This document shows, one piece after another, positions 42,619-50,863 of a DNA stretch of 64,000 nt (position 1 is the first letter of the stretch; each line of letters opens with the position of its first letter). The notes under the pieces were generated by a model that ran no database searches, was not told the origin of the DNA, and was given only the letters and a program-made list of their open reading frames with translations. Both the position numbers and the translations under genes were made by a program. The DNA is taken from positions 37,353-101,352 of the forward strand of contig JAEYMI010000101.1 in NCBI GenBank assembly GCA_023461275.1. Direction: 5' to 3'. This DNA is from Actinomycetes bacterium. GTDB lineage: Bacteria > Actinomycetota > Actinomycetes > Mycobacteriales > Mycobacteriaceae.

Positions 42619-43961
42619 CGCGCGATGGTCCTCCCCATCTCGGTGGCCGGCGGATTGTCGTGTGTCCATTCGCGGGCGATTGATCCCCAGCGGTTGGTTG
42701 CTTCCAGTTGTCCCAGTAGCGAACTCACCGCCAGGTCGGTGCGGCGGGAAAAGATGTGCTCGGACGGGAGTGTGGTGTGGCGGACGGTGTCGGAGTGCGA
42801 GGCGCCGGGGGCGAATAACGACGTGACGGATCGACGCGCGAACTTCGTTGTCATCGTCACCTCGTCTTCGGTCAGGAACCAGGCGGCGACGTCACGCATC
42901 AACTCCACGAGTTCGGCCTCCCCGGTATCTCGCGAGGACTCTACGCCGATACCGACGGTGGCCACATATGCGTCGTGGTAGCGGCCCTCCATCATCGCCC
43001 TCGCGATCTCTTTCTGTCGCAATAGTGCCGTCTTCGGCATTCGCACGTAGAGGCCGAAATCCAGGAAGGCGAGGCGTCCGTCGTCCATCATGAGGACGTT
43101 GCCGGGGTGCGGATCGGCGCAGAACTCGCCGAGGTCGTACACGCCGCCGCTGTAAAAGCGATAGATCGCCTCACCGGCCCGGTCGCGGGTGGCCACGTCC
43201 GCGCGGGTCATGTCGTCGAATCTCTCGCCGTCGATGTAGTCGGCGACGAGAACACGGTTGGTGCACAACGAATCGTGAATGCGCGGAATGAGCCAGTAGG
43301 GATGGTCGCGCGCGAGCTCCGCGGCACGCCTCTGGTTGGCCGCCTCAGAGACGTAGTCGAGTTCCTTGTTGATCTCGCGAGCGATCTCCTCGACGATCCC
43401 CGTGAGGTTGGTGCCCGGAAAGGTTGGACTGCCGAGCGTTGCCAGCAAGCGGAGGTTCTTGAGGTCGGCGCGCACCGCGATGTCGATGTCGGGGTACTGC
43501 ACTTTGATGGCCACCGGATGCCGCCGATCGAGAATCGCGCGGTGCACCTGCCCGACCGACGCCGCGGCCACCGGCACCGGGTCGATGTCGAGTCGGTTGA
43601 GTGCGGTGCCGAGTTCGCGGGTCAGCTGCCGTTTCACGACCGGCCAATCGGCCGGTGGGACGCCGGCGAAGAGCGGCGCGAGTCGCTGCGCGAACTCATC
43701 TCGGGTCGACTTCGACGACAGCCCGAAGTCGAACATGGCGATGACCTGCCCGATTTTGAGTGCGGCACCCTTCATCGACCCGACGACGGAGACCAGTTCG
43801 TCGGCGAACTGCAGGATGGTCGCGTCGCGCCGTTCGGCCTTCTTCTGTTCCGACAGCAGTGGCGACACCGCCCGCGACGCCGTCGACCGTGCGGCGTGTC
43901 CGGCCATGACCCGGCCGATGCCGGTGGCCCGTTGGATGCGCGGACCGAGTGGATCATTCAC
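42603..43961 (-). CDS. ABC1/AarF/UbiB-family atypical kinase
   Basis: This 452-residue protein has the atypical kinase-like family signatures: the KxGQ motif in ALKIGQVIAM (about 65-75), the Ala-rich loop AAASVGQVHRA, AIKVQYP, CADPHPGNVL and LDFGL. Relatives support ubiquinone or other isoprenoid-lipid metabolism through a weak ATPase activity. It is upstream of, and overlaps, the TetR gene, so they form one transcript. Its link to the cluster could be accidental or could reflect handling of a hydrophobic product. Confidence 0.88.
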   Translation of the reverse strand: MNDPLGPRIQRATGIGRVMAGHAARSTASRAVSPLLSEQKKAERRDATILQFADELVSVVGSMKGAALKIGQVIAMFDFGLSSKSTRDEFAQRLAPLFAGVPPADWPVVKRQLTRELGTALNRLDIDPVPVAAASVGQVHRAILDRRHPVAIKVQYPDIDIAVRADLKNLRLLATLGSPTFPGTNLTGIVEEIAREINKELDYVSEAANQRRAAELARDHPYWLIPRIHDSLCTNRVLVADYIDGERFDDMTRADVATRDRAGEAIYRFYSGGVYDLGEFCADPHPGNVLMMDDGRLAFLDFGLYVRMPKTALLRQKEIARAMMEGRYHDAYVATVGIGVESSRDTGEAELVELMRDVAAWFLTEDEVTMTTKFARRSVTSLFAPGASHSDTVRHTTLPSEHIFSRRTDLAVSSLLGQLEATNRWGSIAREWTHDNPPATEMGRTIARWRDR

Positions 43962-44031
43962 GAGTGCATCCGCCCGGGGCGTGTCCGACCGCTGCCCATA
44001 CCTTCATGTCGACTGTGATGCATATCTGCTT

Positions 44032-44043
44032 CTGACATGTCAG
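44032..44043. promoter_or_regulatory. Palindrome in the kinase/hpt intergenic region
   Basis: CTGACATGTCAG is a perfect 12-bp palindrome followed by another TCAG, in the 214-base gap between the divergent kinase-TetR operon and hpt. It is a plausible site for the two-headed TetR protein. The rest of the gap shows no gene. Confidence 0.4.
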
Positions 44044-44175
44044 TCAGCGTATCGGCAGACCGCTGGCTGCAGATCGACGATCGCTAACAAGGTTGCGGTG
44101 ACGATGCGTTCAGTGGGTGGGTGGCTGCCGATTCCAGGTCCCGTCGGGCATGTCGCATGCCGACCATGACAAGCT

Positions 44176-44757
44176 GTGTGCGTGCATTCCGGAAGCGACA
44201 TCGAACACCTCTACGGCGACGACATCGACGCGGTCCTGGTCACCGAGGATCAGATCAAGGCGCGCACCGCGGAGCTGGCGGCCGAAGTGGGCGAGAAGTA
44301 TCGAAACATCGACGACGACCTGGTGCTCATCGGCGTGCTCAAGGGCGCGGTGATGTTCATGACCGACTTCGCCCGGGCGCTGCCCATCCCCTCACAGCTG
44401 GAGTTCATGGCGGTCTCGAGTTACGGCTCGGCGACGTCGTCGTCGGGCGTCGTCCGGATTCTCAAGGATCTCGACCGCGACATCGCCGACCGCGACGTAC
44501 TCATCGTCGAGGACATCATCGACTCCGGGCTCACGCTGTCGTGGCTGATGAAGAACCTCGCCACCCGCTCGCCGCGATCGCTCGAGGTGTGCACCCTGCT
44601 GCGTAAGCCGGAGGCGGTCCGTTCCCCGGTCGACGTCGCCCACGTCGGATTCGACATCCCCAACGAGTTCGTCGTCGGTTACGGCCTGGATTACGCCGAG
44701 CGTTACCGCAACCTGCCCTTCATCGGCCGGCTCAAGCCGTCGGTGTACGAGCACTGA
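44176..44757 (+). CDS. hpt: Hypoxanthine-guanine phosphoribosyltransferase
   Basis: This 193-residue purine-salvage enzyme joins hypoxanthine or guanine to PRPP. The PRPP-binding loop VLIVEDIIDSGLTL (about 110-123) carries the Glu-Asp pair; LVLIGVLKGAVMF and VGYGLDYAERYRNLPFIG are conserved. GTG 44176 is taken as start, with GTG 44182 as alternative. In related genomes it directly follows tilS; here the cluster separates them. Confidence 0.94.
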   Translation: MCVHSGSDIEHLYGDDIDAVLVTEDQIKARTAELAAEVGEKYRNIDDDLVLIGVLKGAVMFMTDFARALPIPSQLEFMAVSSYGSATSSSGVVRILKDLDRDIADRDVLIVEDIIDSGLTLSWLMKNLATRSPRSLEVCTLLRKPEAVRSPVDVAHVGFDIPNEFVVGYGLDYAERYRNLPFIGRLKPSVYEH

Positions 44758-44787
44758 CGATTCAGCCCTCGATTCATCCCTGACCGG

Positions 44788-45282
44788 TCAGCCCCGGCCG
44801 GATTTTTTCACCGGTAGCTCCTGCACCCTCTTGGTGTTGGCGACGAGAACGTCGCGCGTGCGGCCCAGGAAGTCCGCGATCGTGGCGAGTTGCTCGGGGG
44901 AGTAGGCGCTGGTGACGGTGGCCATGTCGGCGCCCAGTGGTCCGAAGACCGACGCCAGGATCTCGTCGAGGTGGCTGTTGGTCGCGCGCGTGACGAGCAC
45001 TCGACGACGGTCGGCGGGGTCGGGGGCGCGCTCGGCGTAGCCGGCCGCGACGAGCCGATCGATGATTCCGGTGACAGCGCCCGAGGTCAATCCGCTTGCC
45101 CGCATCAGCTCGCCGGCACTGACCGGGCCCCGCGAGAGCAGGTCGAGGCACTTGCGATCGGTGGCGCTGAGTCGCAGGAGGCGGCCGACCTGCTCGTGGA
45201 AGATGACCACCGCGGTGATGAAGTCGCGGCCCAGTAAGACCCCGGGCTCGTCTCGCCCGTCGGTCGGTTCGTTGGAAGTCAC
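44788..45282 (-). CDS. MarR-family transcriptional regulator
   Basis: This is a 164-residue winged-helix protein. The recognition helix is in RASGLTSGAVTGIIDRLVAAG (about 62-82) and the wing is DPADRRRVLV. It is divergent from a FAD monooxygenase gene, with two palindromic sites in the 47-base gap, so it very likely controls both genes. Confidence 0.9.
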   Translation of the reverse strand: MTSNEPTDGRDEPGVLLGRDFITAVVIFHEQVGRLLRLSATDRKCLDLLSRGPVSAGELMRASGLTSGAVTGIIDRLVAAGYAERAPDPADRRRVLVTRATNSHLDEILASVFGPLGADMATVTSAYSPEQLATIADFLGRTRDVLVANTKRVQELPVKKSGRG

Positions 45283-45290
45283 AAGAAGAT

Positions 45291-45321
45291 CTTATCGCGC
45301 TAAGTATCTTAGTGAGCTAAG
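45291..45321. promoter_or_regulatory. Two MarR-type operator palindromes
   Basis: CTTATCGCGCTAAG (45291-45304) and CTTAGTGAGCTAAG (45308-45321) are imperfect palindromes with the same CTTA...TAAG ends, spaced 17 bases apart. They fill the gap between the divergent MarR and FAD-monooxygenase genes, ending eight bases before the latter's ATG. Binding there would block both promoters. Confidence 0.7.
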
Positions 45322-45329
45322 GTAAAAAT

Positions 45330-46535
45330 ATGAGCGATGTTGATTGCGTGATCGTGGGCGCCGGGCTGGGGGGCCTGTGTGCCGCCGCCGGACTGGTCGA
45401 GATGGGCGGCGCGGGTCTGCGCGTCGTCACCCTCGAGCGCGATGATGCGCTGGGCTCCCGGCCGCAGGGCTACCGGATCAATATCAACGCGTCCGGAGCA
45501 GCTGCGCTACGAAAGTGTTTGCCGCGCAGGCATTTCGGCCTGTATCAAGACACCTCGCACCGGCAGGTCGACCCATCGGTCGACGTCTTCGACACATCGC
45601 TCTCGCTGCTACTACATCGGGAGGCCGACGACGACGGTGCATCGACGCCGCCCTCGGCAGTCGACCGCGAAACGCTGCGCACCATCCTGGCCGACGCCGC
45701 AGGCGATATCCGGTACGGCGAGGAAGTGGTTGGCGTCGAAGTGGTCGGTGCCGATGTGGTGGATGCCGCGCCGGGTGATCGCGGCGTACGGATTCGCACT
45801 CGCCGGGGGACCGAGCTCACCGCCGACATGGCCATCGTCGCCGACGGCGCGGCGGGCAAACTGGGCGCTGCCGACCCGGTCCCCACCGGACAGATCGCCA
45901 TCTACGGACGTGCGCCGCTCGATCCCGCGAGGCTGACGTGGCTGCCGCGCGGCGTTATCGACCAGCGATTCGTGGGCATCACCGACGCGGGCGCAACCGG
46001 TTCCGCCGCAACCACATTGGCGCTCGGTGCGTGGAATCCCCGGGTGGTGCCGTCGAAGGCGGTGGCCTCGGCGGGTCTGGACATCACACTCCCGCGCGAC
46101 AACCCGTACGTCATGTGGGTGCTGATCTCCGACGCCGCGCGGATGCCCGACTCGTCGTCGACCCCGCGGGAACTGCACGAATTCGCACGCCGGAGCGTCC
46201 GTGCCTGGCCGCACTCGGCGCGACAGTTCGTCGACGACGCTATCGTCGACGACACCTTCCGGATCACGTTGGCCGCCACGCCGGTGGTGCCCACGTGGCC
46301 GTCGGGCCCCATCGCCTACCTGGGCGATGCGATGCATGCGATGTCACCGGCAGGTGGTGAAGGCGCCAACACCGCATTCGCCGACGCCGCCGCGCTGGTC
46401 GACACCTTCGACGAGAACACGCGCACCTGGCTCGATCGCTACCAGGAGATAGCCCGACGTCACGCCGCCGCAGCCCTACGTCGTTCACAGCTGCTGTCGC
46501 GACCAGATCAGAACGGAGATCCCACCGATGAATGA
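45330..46535 (+). CDS. FAD-dependent monooxygenase (PHBH-like)
   Basis: This is a 401-residue flavoprotein. The N-terminal FAD fold GAGLGGLCAAAGL (about 10-22) and the second FAD motif YLGDAMHAMSPAGGEGANTA (about 330-350) belong to the para-hydroxybenzoate hydroxylase fold, also found in tetracycline-inactivating enzymes. The middle DG motif is present as VADGAAGKLG. With a MarR regulator next door it looks like an inducible hydroxylase for an aromatic compound or drug. The stop overlaps the membrane-protein start. Confidence 0.87.
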   Translation: MSDVDCVIVGAGLGGLCAAAGLVEMGGAGLRVVTLERDDALGSRPQGYRININASGAAALRKCLPRRHFGLYQDTSHRQVDPSVDVFDTSLSLLLHREADDDGASTPPSAVDRETLRTILADAAGDIRYGEEVVGVEVVGADVVDAAPGDRGVRIRTRRGTELTADMAIVADGAAGKLGAADPVPTGQIAIYGRAPLDPARLTWLPRGVIDQRFVGITDAGATGSAATTLALGAWNPRVVPSKAVASAGLDITLPRDNPYVMWVLISDAARMPDSSSTPRELHEFARRSVRAWPHSARQFVDDAIVDDTFRITLAATPVVPTWPSGPIAYLGDAMHAMSPAGGEGANTAFADAAALVDTFDENTRTWLDRYQEIARRHAAAALRRSQLLSRPDQNGDPTDE

Positions 46536-47484
46536 ATCCGCCCCCCGGTCAGAGTCCGGCGCGCAGTCTGAATCCGGCCCGCAGCCCGAATCTGTCCCAC
46601 CGGCGCCGAACAGGTCGAAGGCCACGATTCTGGCGGTATCACTGGCAGACCTCGCGCTCGATTTGTTCCTGCCGACCCTGGTCTTTCTGGCGCTGCGCCC
46701 CAGCGGTCTGCCCGATGCCATCTGTCTGACCGTCGGCGGGTACGCGTTGGTGGCCAAGGTCGGGATGGGACGCCTGGCCGACATCGGGCCGGATCGTCGT
46801 CGAGTCGCCACTCCGCTGGTGACCAATGCACTCCTGGCGCTGGCGGCCACCGCGATCACCATCGGTCTGAGCGTCGCCGGGACTTCGACCATCGTCGCGA
46901 TCATCGCCGGAACAGTGCCGCTCGCGGTCATCCAGGGCGCGTCGCTCCTGCGCTCTCGACGACGCCTGGATCGACGACGCCTGGACCCGTTCGCCCTGCT
47001 CGTGCTGGCCGAACTCGCCACCTCGATCGTGCTCGTGTCCATCAGCGACGATCCGCGATGGCTATTGCTGCGCCCGAGCTTCTACACCGCGGTCGCCGGA
47101 CTGTTCGTGCTGGCCACAGCGTTGACTGCTCGGCCGTTCATGATCGACGCCAGCAAACCGATGGCCGTCAGCGGCGATCCGGTGCGTGCCGAGGCATTCG
47201 AACGTGCCGCGGCCACGGCGAGCGGGTTCCTCGCCGTCGAACGGCTGATGACGGTCATCCTCGGTGCGGGGCTGCTCGTCGAAGCGGTGCTCAGGGTGGT
47301 TGTGGTGCTCCGGCTACCGGATGCCGACCTCGCGACGCTGTCGCTGTCTGCGCAGATTCCGTCGATCGTGGTGCTGATCGTCGTCGTGCTGGCGATACGC
47401 GCGCTCATACCCCGAGCCGCCCGTGCGGTTGACGCGCTGATGCCCGACGTCCGGACGCCGGGTCTCAGCGCCACCACCTTGTGA
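46528..47484 (+). CDS. VC0807-like multi-pass membrane protein
   Basis: This is a 318-residue protein. A hydrophilic N-terminal tail with SESG/PES repeats (about 1-32) precedes about six membrane helices. The hydrophobic pattern and the DPRWLLLRPSFYTAVAGLF segment (about 173) resemble VC0807/DUF3159-type proteins, whose function is unknown. ATG 46528 overlaps the monooxygenase stop by eight bases, so the two are co-expressed under the MarR regulator. Confidence 0.65.
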   Translation: MNESAPRSESGAQSESGPQPESVPPAPNRSKATILAVSLADLALDLFLPTLVFLALRPSGLPDAICLTVGGYALVAKVGMGRLADIGPDRRRVATPLVTNALLALAATAITIGLSVAGTSTIVAIIAGTVPLAVIQGASLLRSRRRLDRRRLDPFALLVLAELATSIVLVSISDDPRWLLLRPSFYTAVAGLFVLATALTARPFMIDASKPMAVSGDPVRAEAFERAAATASGFLAVERLMTVILGAGLLVEAVLRVVVVLRLPDADLATLSLSAQIPSIVVLIVVVLAIRALIPRAARAVDALMPDVRTPGLSATTL

Positions 47485-47500
47485 CACCGGCAGCCACAGA

Positions 47501-47572
47501 CACAGAAACCCCGCTTTTCGTCAAAAACACTGCGCGCGCGGAGTGTTTCTGACGAAAAGCGGGGTTTCTGTG
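47501..47572. repeat. 68-bp hairpin repeat, copy 2, a 31-bp stem
   Basis: A 31-base arm starting CACAGAAACCCCGCTTTTCG pairs with its partner with a single mismatch around a GCGCGCGCGG centre. The core 47503-47570 matches the element at 19029-19096 in length and layout. It starts 17 bases after the membrane-protein stop and so also works as a terminator ahead of ftsH. Confidence 0.75.
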
Positions 47573-47707
47573 TCGCCAGCCGCTGGTCGGGGGCTTGACA
47601 CGGGACCCGGGAACGCGTGTGAGTCCCTGATCGTTACCGGGTAGCCTCATAGATCAGGTGTTACCTACTCGCGAAGGGAAACGCCGGCCTGCGCCGGACG
47701 AGACCGA

Positions 47708-50122
47708 ATGAACCGTAAGACAGTCTTCCGTAACCTCGCCATCCTGGCGCTGATCGTGGTCGCCCTGTGGGGCTGGAGCGCGATGCGTGACTCGGGTCGT
47801 GACTATTCGGGTGTGGACACATCGGTGGCGCTGACCCAGCTGAACACCAAGAACACCAAGTTCATCCAGATCGACGACCGCGAACAGCAGTTGCGGATCG
47901 AGACGAACACCCCGATCAAGGTCGACGACAAGGGCACCGAGTCGACCAAGATCAGCACCAAGTACCCGGCGTCGGCCGGCGATCAGGTCTTCGACGCGGT
48001 CACCAAGACCGGCGCGCCGTACCAGACCAACGTGTCACAGGAATCGGCTCTGTGGCAGATCCTGATCTTCATCCTCCCGATGCTGCTGCTGTTCGGACTG
48101 TTCTTCTTCGTGATGAACCGCATGCAGGGTGGCGGCAAGGGCGGCGTCATGGGCTTCGGCAAGTCCAAGGCCAAGCAGCTCTCCAAGGACATGCCCAAGA
48201 CCACTTTCGCCGACGTCGCAGGCGCCGACGAAGCAGTCGAGGAACTCTACGAGATCAAGGACTTCCTGCAGAACCCGGCGCGTTATCAGGCGCTCGGCGC
48301 CAAGATCCCGCGCGGCGTGCTGCTCTACGGACCGCCCGGAACGGGTAAGACGCTGCTCGCGCGGGCCGTCGCCGGTGAGGCCGGCGTGCCGTTCTTCACC
48401 ATCTCCGGCTCGGACTTCGTCGAGATGTTCGTCGGTGTGGGTGCCTCCCGCGTGCGTGACCTGTTCGAGCAGGCCAAGAACAACAGCCCGTGCATCATCT
48501 TCGTCGACGAGATCGACGCCGTCGGACGCCAACGTGGCGCCGGACTCGGCGGCGGCCACGACGAGCGCGAACAAACCCTCAACCAGCTGCTCGTCGAGAT
48601 GGACGGCTTCGGCGACCGCTCGGGTGTCATCCTGATCGCGGCCACCAACCGCCCCGACATCCTGGACCCGGCCCTGCTGCGTCCCGGCCGTTTCGACCGC
48701 CAGATCCCGGTCGGCAACCCCGACATCGCGGGTCGGCGCGCGATCCTGCGGGTGCACGCCAACGGCAAGCCGATCGCCGAGGACGCCGACCTCGACGGCC
48801 TCGCGAAGCGCACGCCAGGCATGTCCGGCGCCGATCTCGCCAACGTCGTCAACGAGGCCGCGCTGCTCGCCGCACGCGAGAACAAGACGGTCATCAACGG
48901 CGAAATGCTCGAGGAGGCCGTCGACCGCGTCATCGGTGGTCCGCGCCGCAAGAGCCGCATCATCAGCGAACACGAGAAGAAGATCGTCGCCTATCACGAG
49001 GGTGGCCACACACTCGCGGCGTGGGCGATGCCCGATCTCGACCCCATTTACAAGGTCACCATCCTGGCCCGCGGACGCACCGGCGGTCACGCCTTGGCCG
49101 TGCCTGAGCAGGACAAAGACCTGATGACCCGCTCGGAGATGATCGCCCGGCTGGTGATGGCCATGGGTGGTCGCGCCGCCGAAGAACTCGTCTTCCATGA
49201 GCCGACGACCGGCGCGTCGTCGGACATCGACCAGGCGACCAAGATCGCCCGCGCGATGGTCACCGAGTACGGCATGAGCGCCAAGCTCGGCGCGGTCCGC
49301 TACGGCCAGGAACAGGGCGACCCGTTCCTCGGCCGGTCGATGGGCAACCACAGCGACTACTCGGCCGAGATCGCCAGCGAAATCGACGACGAGGTCCGTC
49401 GCCTCATCGAGGCCGCGCACACCGAGGCGTGGGCGATTCTCTCGGAGTACCGCGACACCCTCGACACGCTCGCCAGCGAGCTGCTCGAGAAGGAGACGCT
49501 GACCCGCAAGGATCTGGAGCTGATCTTCAGCCACGTCGAGAAGCGTCCGCGGATCACCACATTCAACGAGTTCGGCGAACGCACCCCGAGCGACAAGCCG
49601 CCGGTGAAGACGCCGGGCGAGCTGGCCATCGAGCGTGGCGAGCCGTGGCCGCCGGAGCCTGCGCCCGCACCCGAACCCGTGGGTGTCGGACAGGGCGTTG
49701 TCGGACAGGGCGTCGGCCCCGGACACGGTTCGGCCGGCAATCCGGTCCCGCCGAGCGGCCCGAATCCGCCCACGCAGTACCCGCCGGCGCAATACCCGCC
49801 CAGCCAGTACCCTCCGAACCAGTACCCCCCGAACCAGTACCCACCGGCCCAGTACCCGCCCAATCAGTACCCGGGCGGCGGCACCCGGCCTGATTACGGT
49901 GCACCGCGCGACTGGTCGGCTCCCGGTTGGCCGCCGGCCGATGGTCGACCCAACGTGTACCCCGGCACCAACGGGCACACCAACGGCAGCAACGGCACGG
50001 GGACCAACGGAGCCGGGACCAACGGCCACGGCGCCAACGGCCACGAGAACAATGGCCACGGCACCCATGAACCCGGTACCAACGGCAACTACCCCGGCCA
50101 CCACGGCAACGACCCCCAGTGA
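47708..50122 (+). CDS. ftsH: ATP-dependent zinc metalloprotease FtsH with repeat tail
   Basis: This is an 804-residue membrane AAA+ protease that degrades unstable or membrane proteins. Two membrane helices (about 7-24 and 115-137) flank an outside domain. Walker A is GPPGTGKT (208-215), Walker B is IIFVDEID, and the zinc site is His430-Glu431-Gly-Gly-His434. The conserved core ends near residue 645. It is followed by a low-complexity tail with seven QYPP-type repeats (about 695-725) and a Thr-Asn-Gly-His-rich end. ATG 47708 begins the first helix correctly. It heads the folate gene series. Confidence 0.96.
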   Translation: MNRKTVFRNLAILALIVVALWGWSAMRDSGRDYSGVDTSVALTQLNTKNTKFIQIDDREQQLRIETNTPIKVDDKGTESTKISTKYPASAGDQVFDAVTKTGAPYQTNVSQESALWQILIFILPMLLLFGLFFFVMNRMQGGGKGGVMGFGKSKAKQLSKDMPKTTFADVAGADEAVEELYEIKDFLQNPARYQALGAKIPRGVLLYGPPGTGKTLLARAVAGEAGVPFFTISGSDFVEMFVGVGASRVRDLFEQAKNNSPCIIFVDEIDAVGRQRGAGLGGGHDEREQTLNQLLVEMDGFGDRSGVILIAATNRPDILDPALLRPGRFDRQIPVGNPDIAGRRAILRVHANGKPIAEDADLDGLAKRTPGMSGADLANVVNEAALLAARENKTVINGEMLEEAVDRVIGGPRRKSRIISEHEKKIVAYHEGGHTLAAWAMPDLDPIYKVTILARGRTGGHALAVPEQDKDLMTRSEMIARLVMAMGGRAAEELVFHEPTTGASSDIDQATKIARAMVTEYGMSAKLGAVRYGQEQGDPFLGRSMGNHSDYSAEIASEIDDEVRRLIEAAHTEAWAILSEYRDTLDTLASELLEKETLTRKDLELIFSHVEKRPRITTFNEFGERTPSDKPPVKTPGELAIERGEPWPPEPAPAPEPVGVGQGVVGQGVGPGHGSAGNPVPPSGPNPPTQYPPAQYPPSQYPPNQYPPNQYPPAQYPPNQYPGGGTRPDYGAPRDWSAPGWPPADGRPNVYPGTNGHTNGSNGTGTNGAGTNGHGANGHENNGHGTHEPGTNGNYPGHHGNDPQ

Positions 50123-50221
50123 CCTCGCTGCGGCGTGGTCGTGGGGGACCGGCCGCGGCTCGGGGGCGGATAGAGCAGCACTAGCTCGGACGATGTCGAC
50201 TCCGGGCGGATCGGATCACAG

Positions 50222-50857
50222 ATGACGATCAGCGAAGACTTCGGAACACACATTCCCGACGGTGCGTCCACCGCCGACGGCAGCGGACGGCGCTTCGACC
50301 AGGCCCGGGCCGAGGCCGCGGTACGTGAATTGCTCGCCGCGGTCGGGGAGGACCCCGATCGGGAAGGGCTGCGCCGCACGCCCACTCGCGTCGCCAACGC
50401 CTACCGGGAGATGTTCGCCGGCCTCTTCACCGACCCGGGTGAGGTGCTCGCCACCACCTTCGACGAGGACCACGACGAGCTGGTGCTGGTCAAGGACATC
50501 CCGTTGTACTCCACGTGCGAACACCACCTGGTCTCCTTCCACGGGGTCGCCCACGTCGGCTACATCCCGGGTGAGACCGGCCAGGTCACCGGGCTGTCCA
50601 AGCTGGCGCGCGTCGTCGACCTCTACGCCAAACGTCCGCAGGTGCAGGAACGCCTCACCACGCAGATCGCCGACGCCATCGTGGCGAAACTGAATCCGCG
50701 CGGGGTGATCGTGGTCATCGAGGCCGAGCACCTGTGCATGGCGATGCGCGGCATCCGCAAACCCGGCGCGCGCACCACCACGTCGGCCGTCCGCGGGCTG
50801 TTCAAAACCAGCGCGGTCTCCCGTGGCGAGGCACTCGACCTGATCGCGCGTCCCTGA
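50222..50857 (+). CDS. folE: GTP cyclohydrolase I
   Basis: This is a 211-residue first enzyme of folate synthesis, converting GTP to dihydroneopterin triphosphate. The zinc ligands are in YSTCEHHLVSFHG and in AEHLCMAMRG; TRRTPTRVANAY-like and SKLARVVDLYAKRPQVQERLT segments are conserved. It follows ftsH by about 100 bases and is six bases ahead of folP. Confidence 0.96.
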   Translation: MTISEDFGTHIPDGASTADGSGRRFDQARAEAAVRELLAAVGEDPDREGLRRTPTRVANAYREMFAGLFTDPGEVLATTFDEDHDELVLVKDIPLYSTCEHHLVSFHGVAHVGYIPGETGQVTGLSKLARVVDLYAKRPQVQERLTTQIADAIVAKLNPRGVIVVIEAEHLCMAMRGIRKPGARTTTSAVRGLFKTSAVSRGEALDLIARP

Positions 50858-50863
50858 CCTGCC

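Noticed and set aside
48035..50104. Long minus-strand open frame of 689 codons opposite ftsH
   Set aside because: It mirrors the ftsH codon pattern in high-GC DNA. The translation is low-complexity Val/Arg/Gly text without domains, while ftsH on the plus strand is unmistakable.
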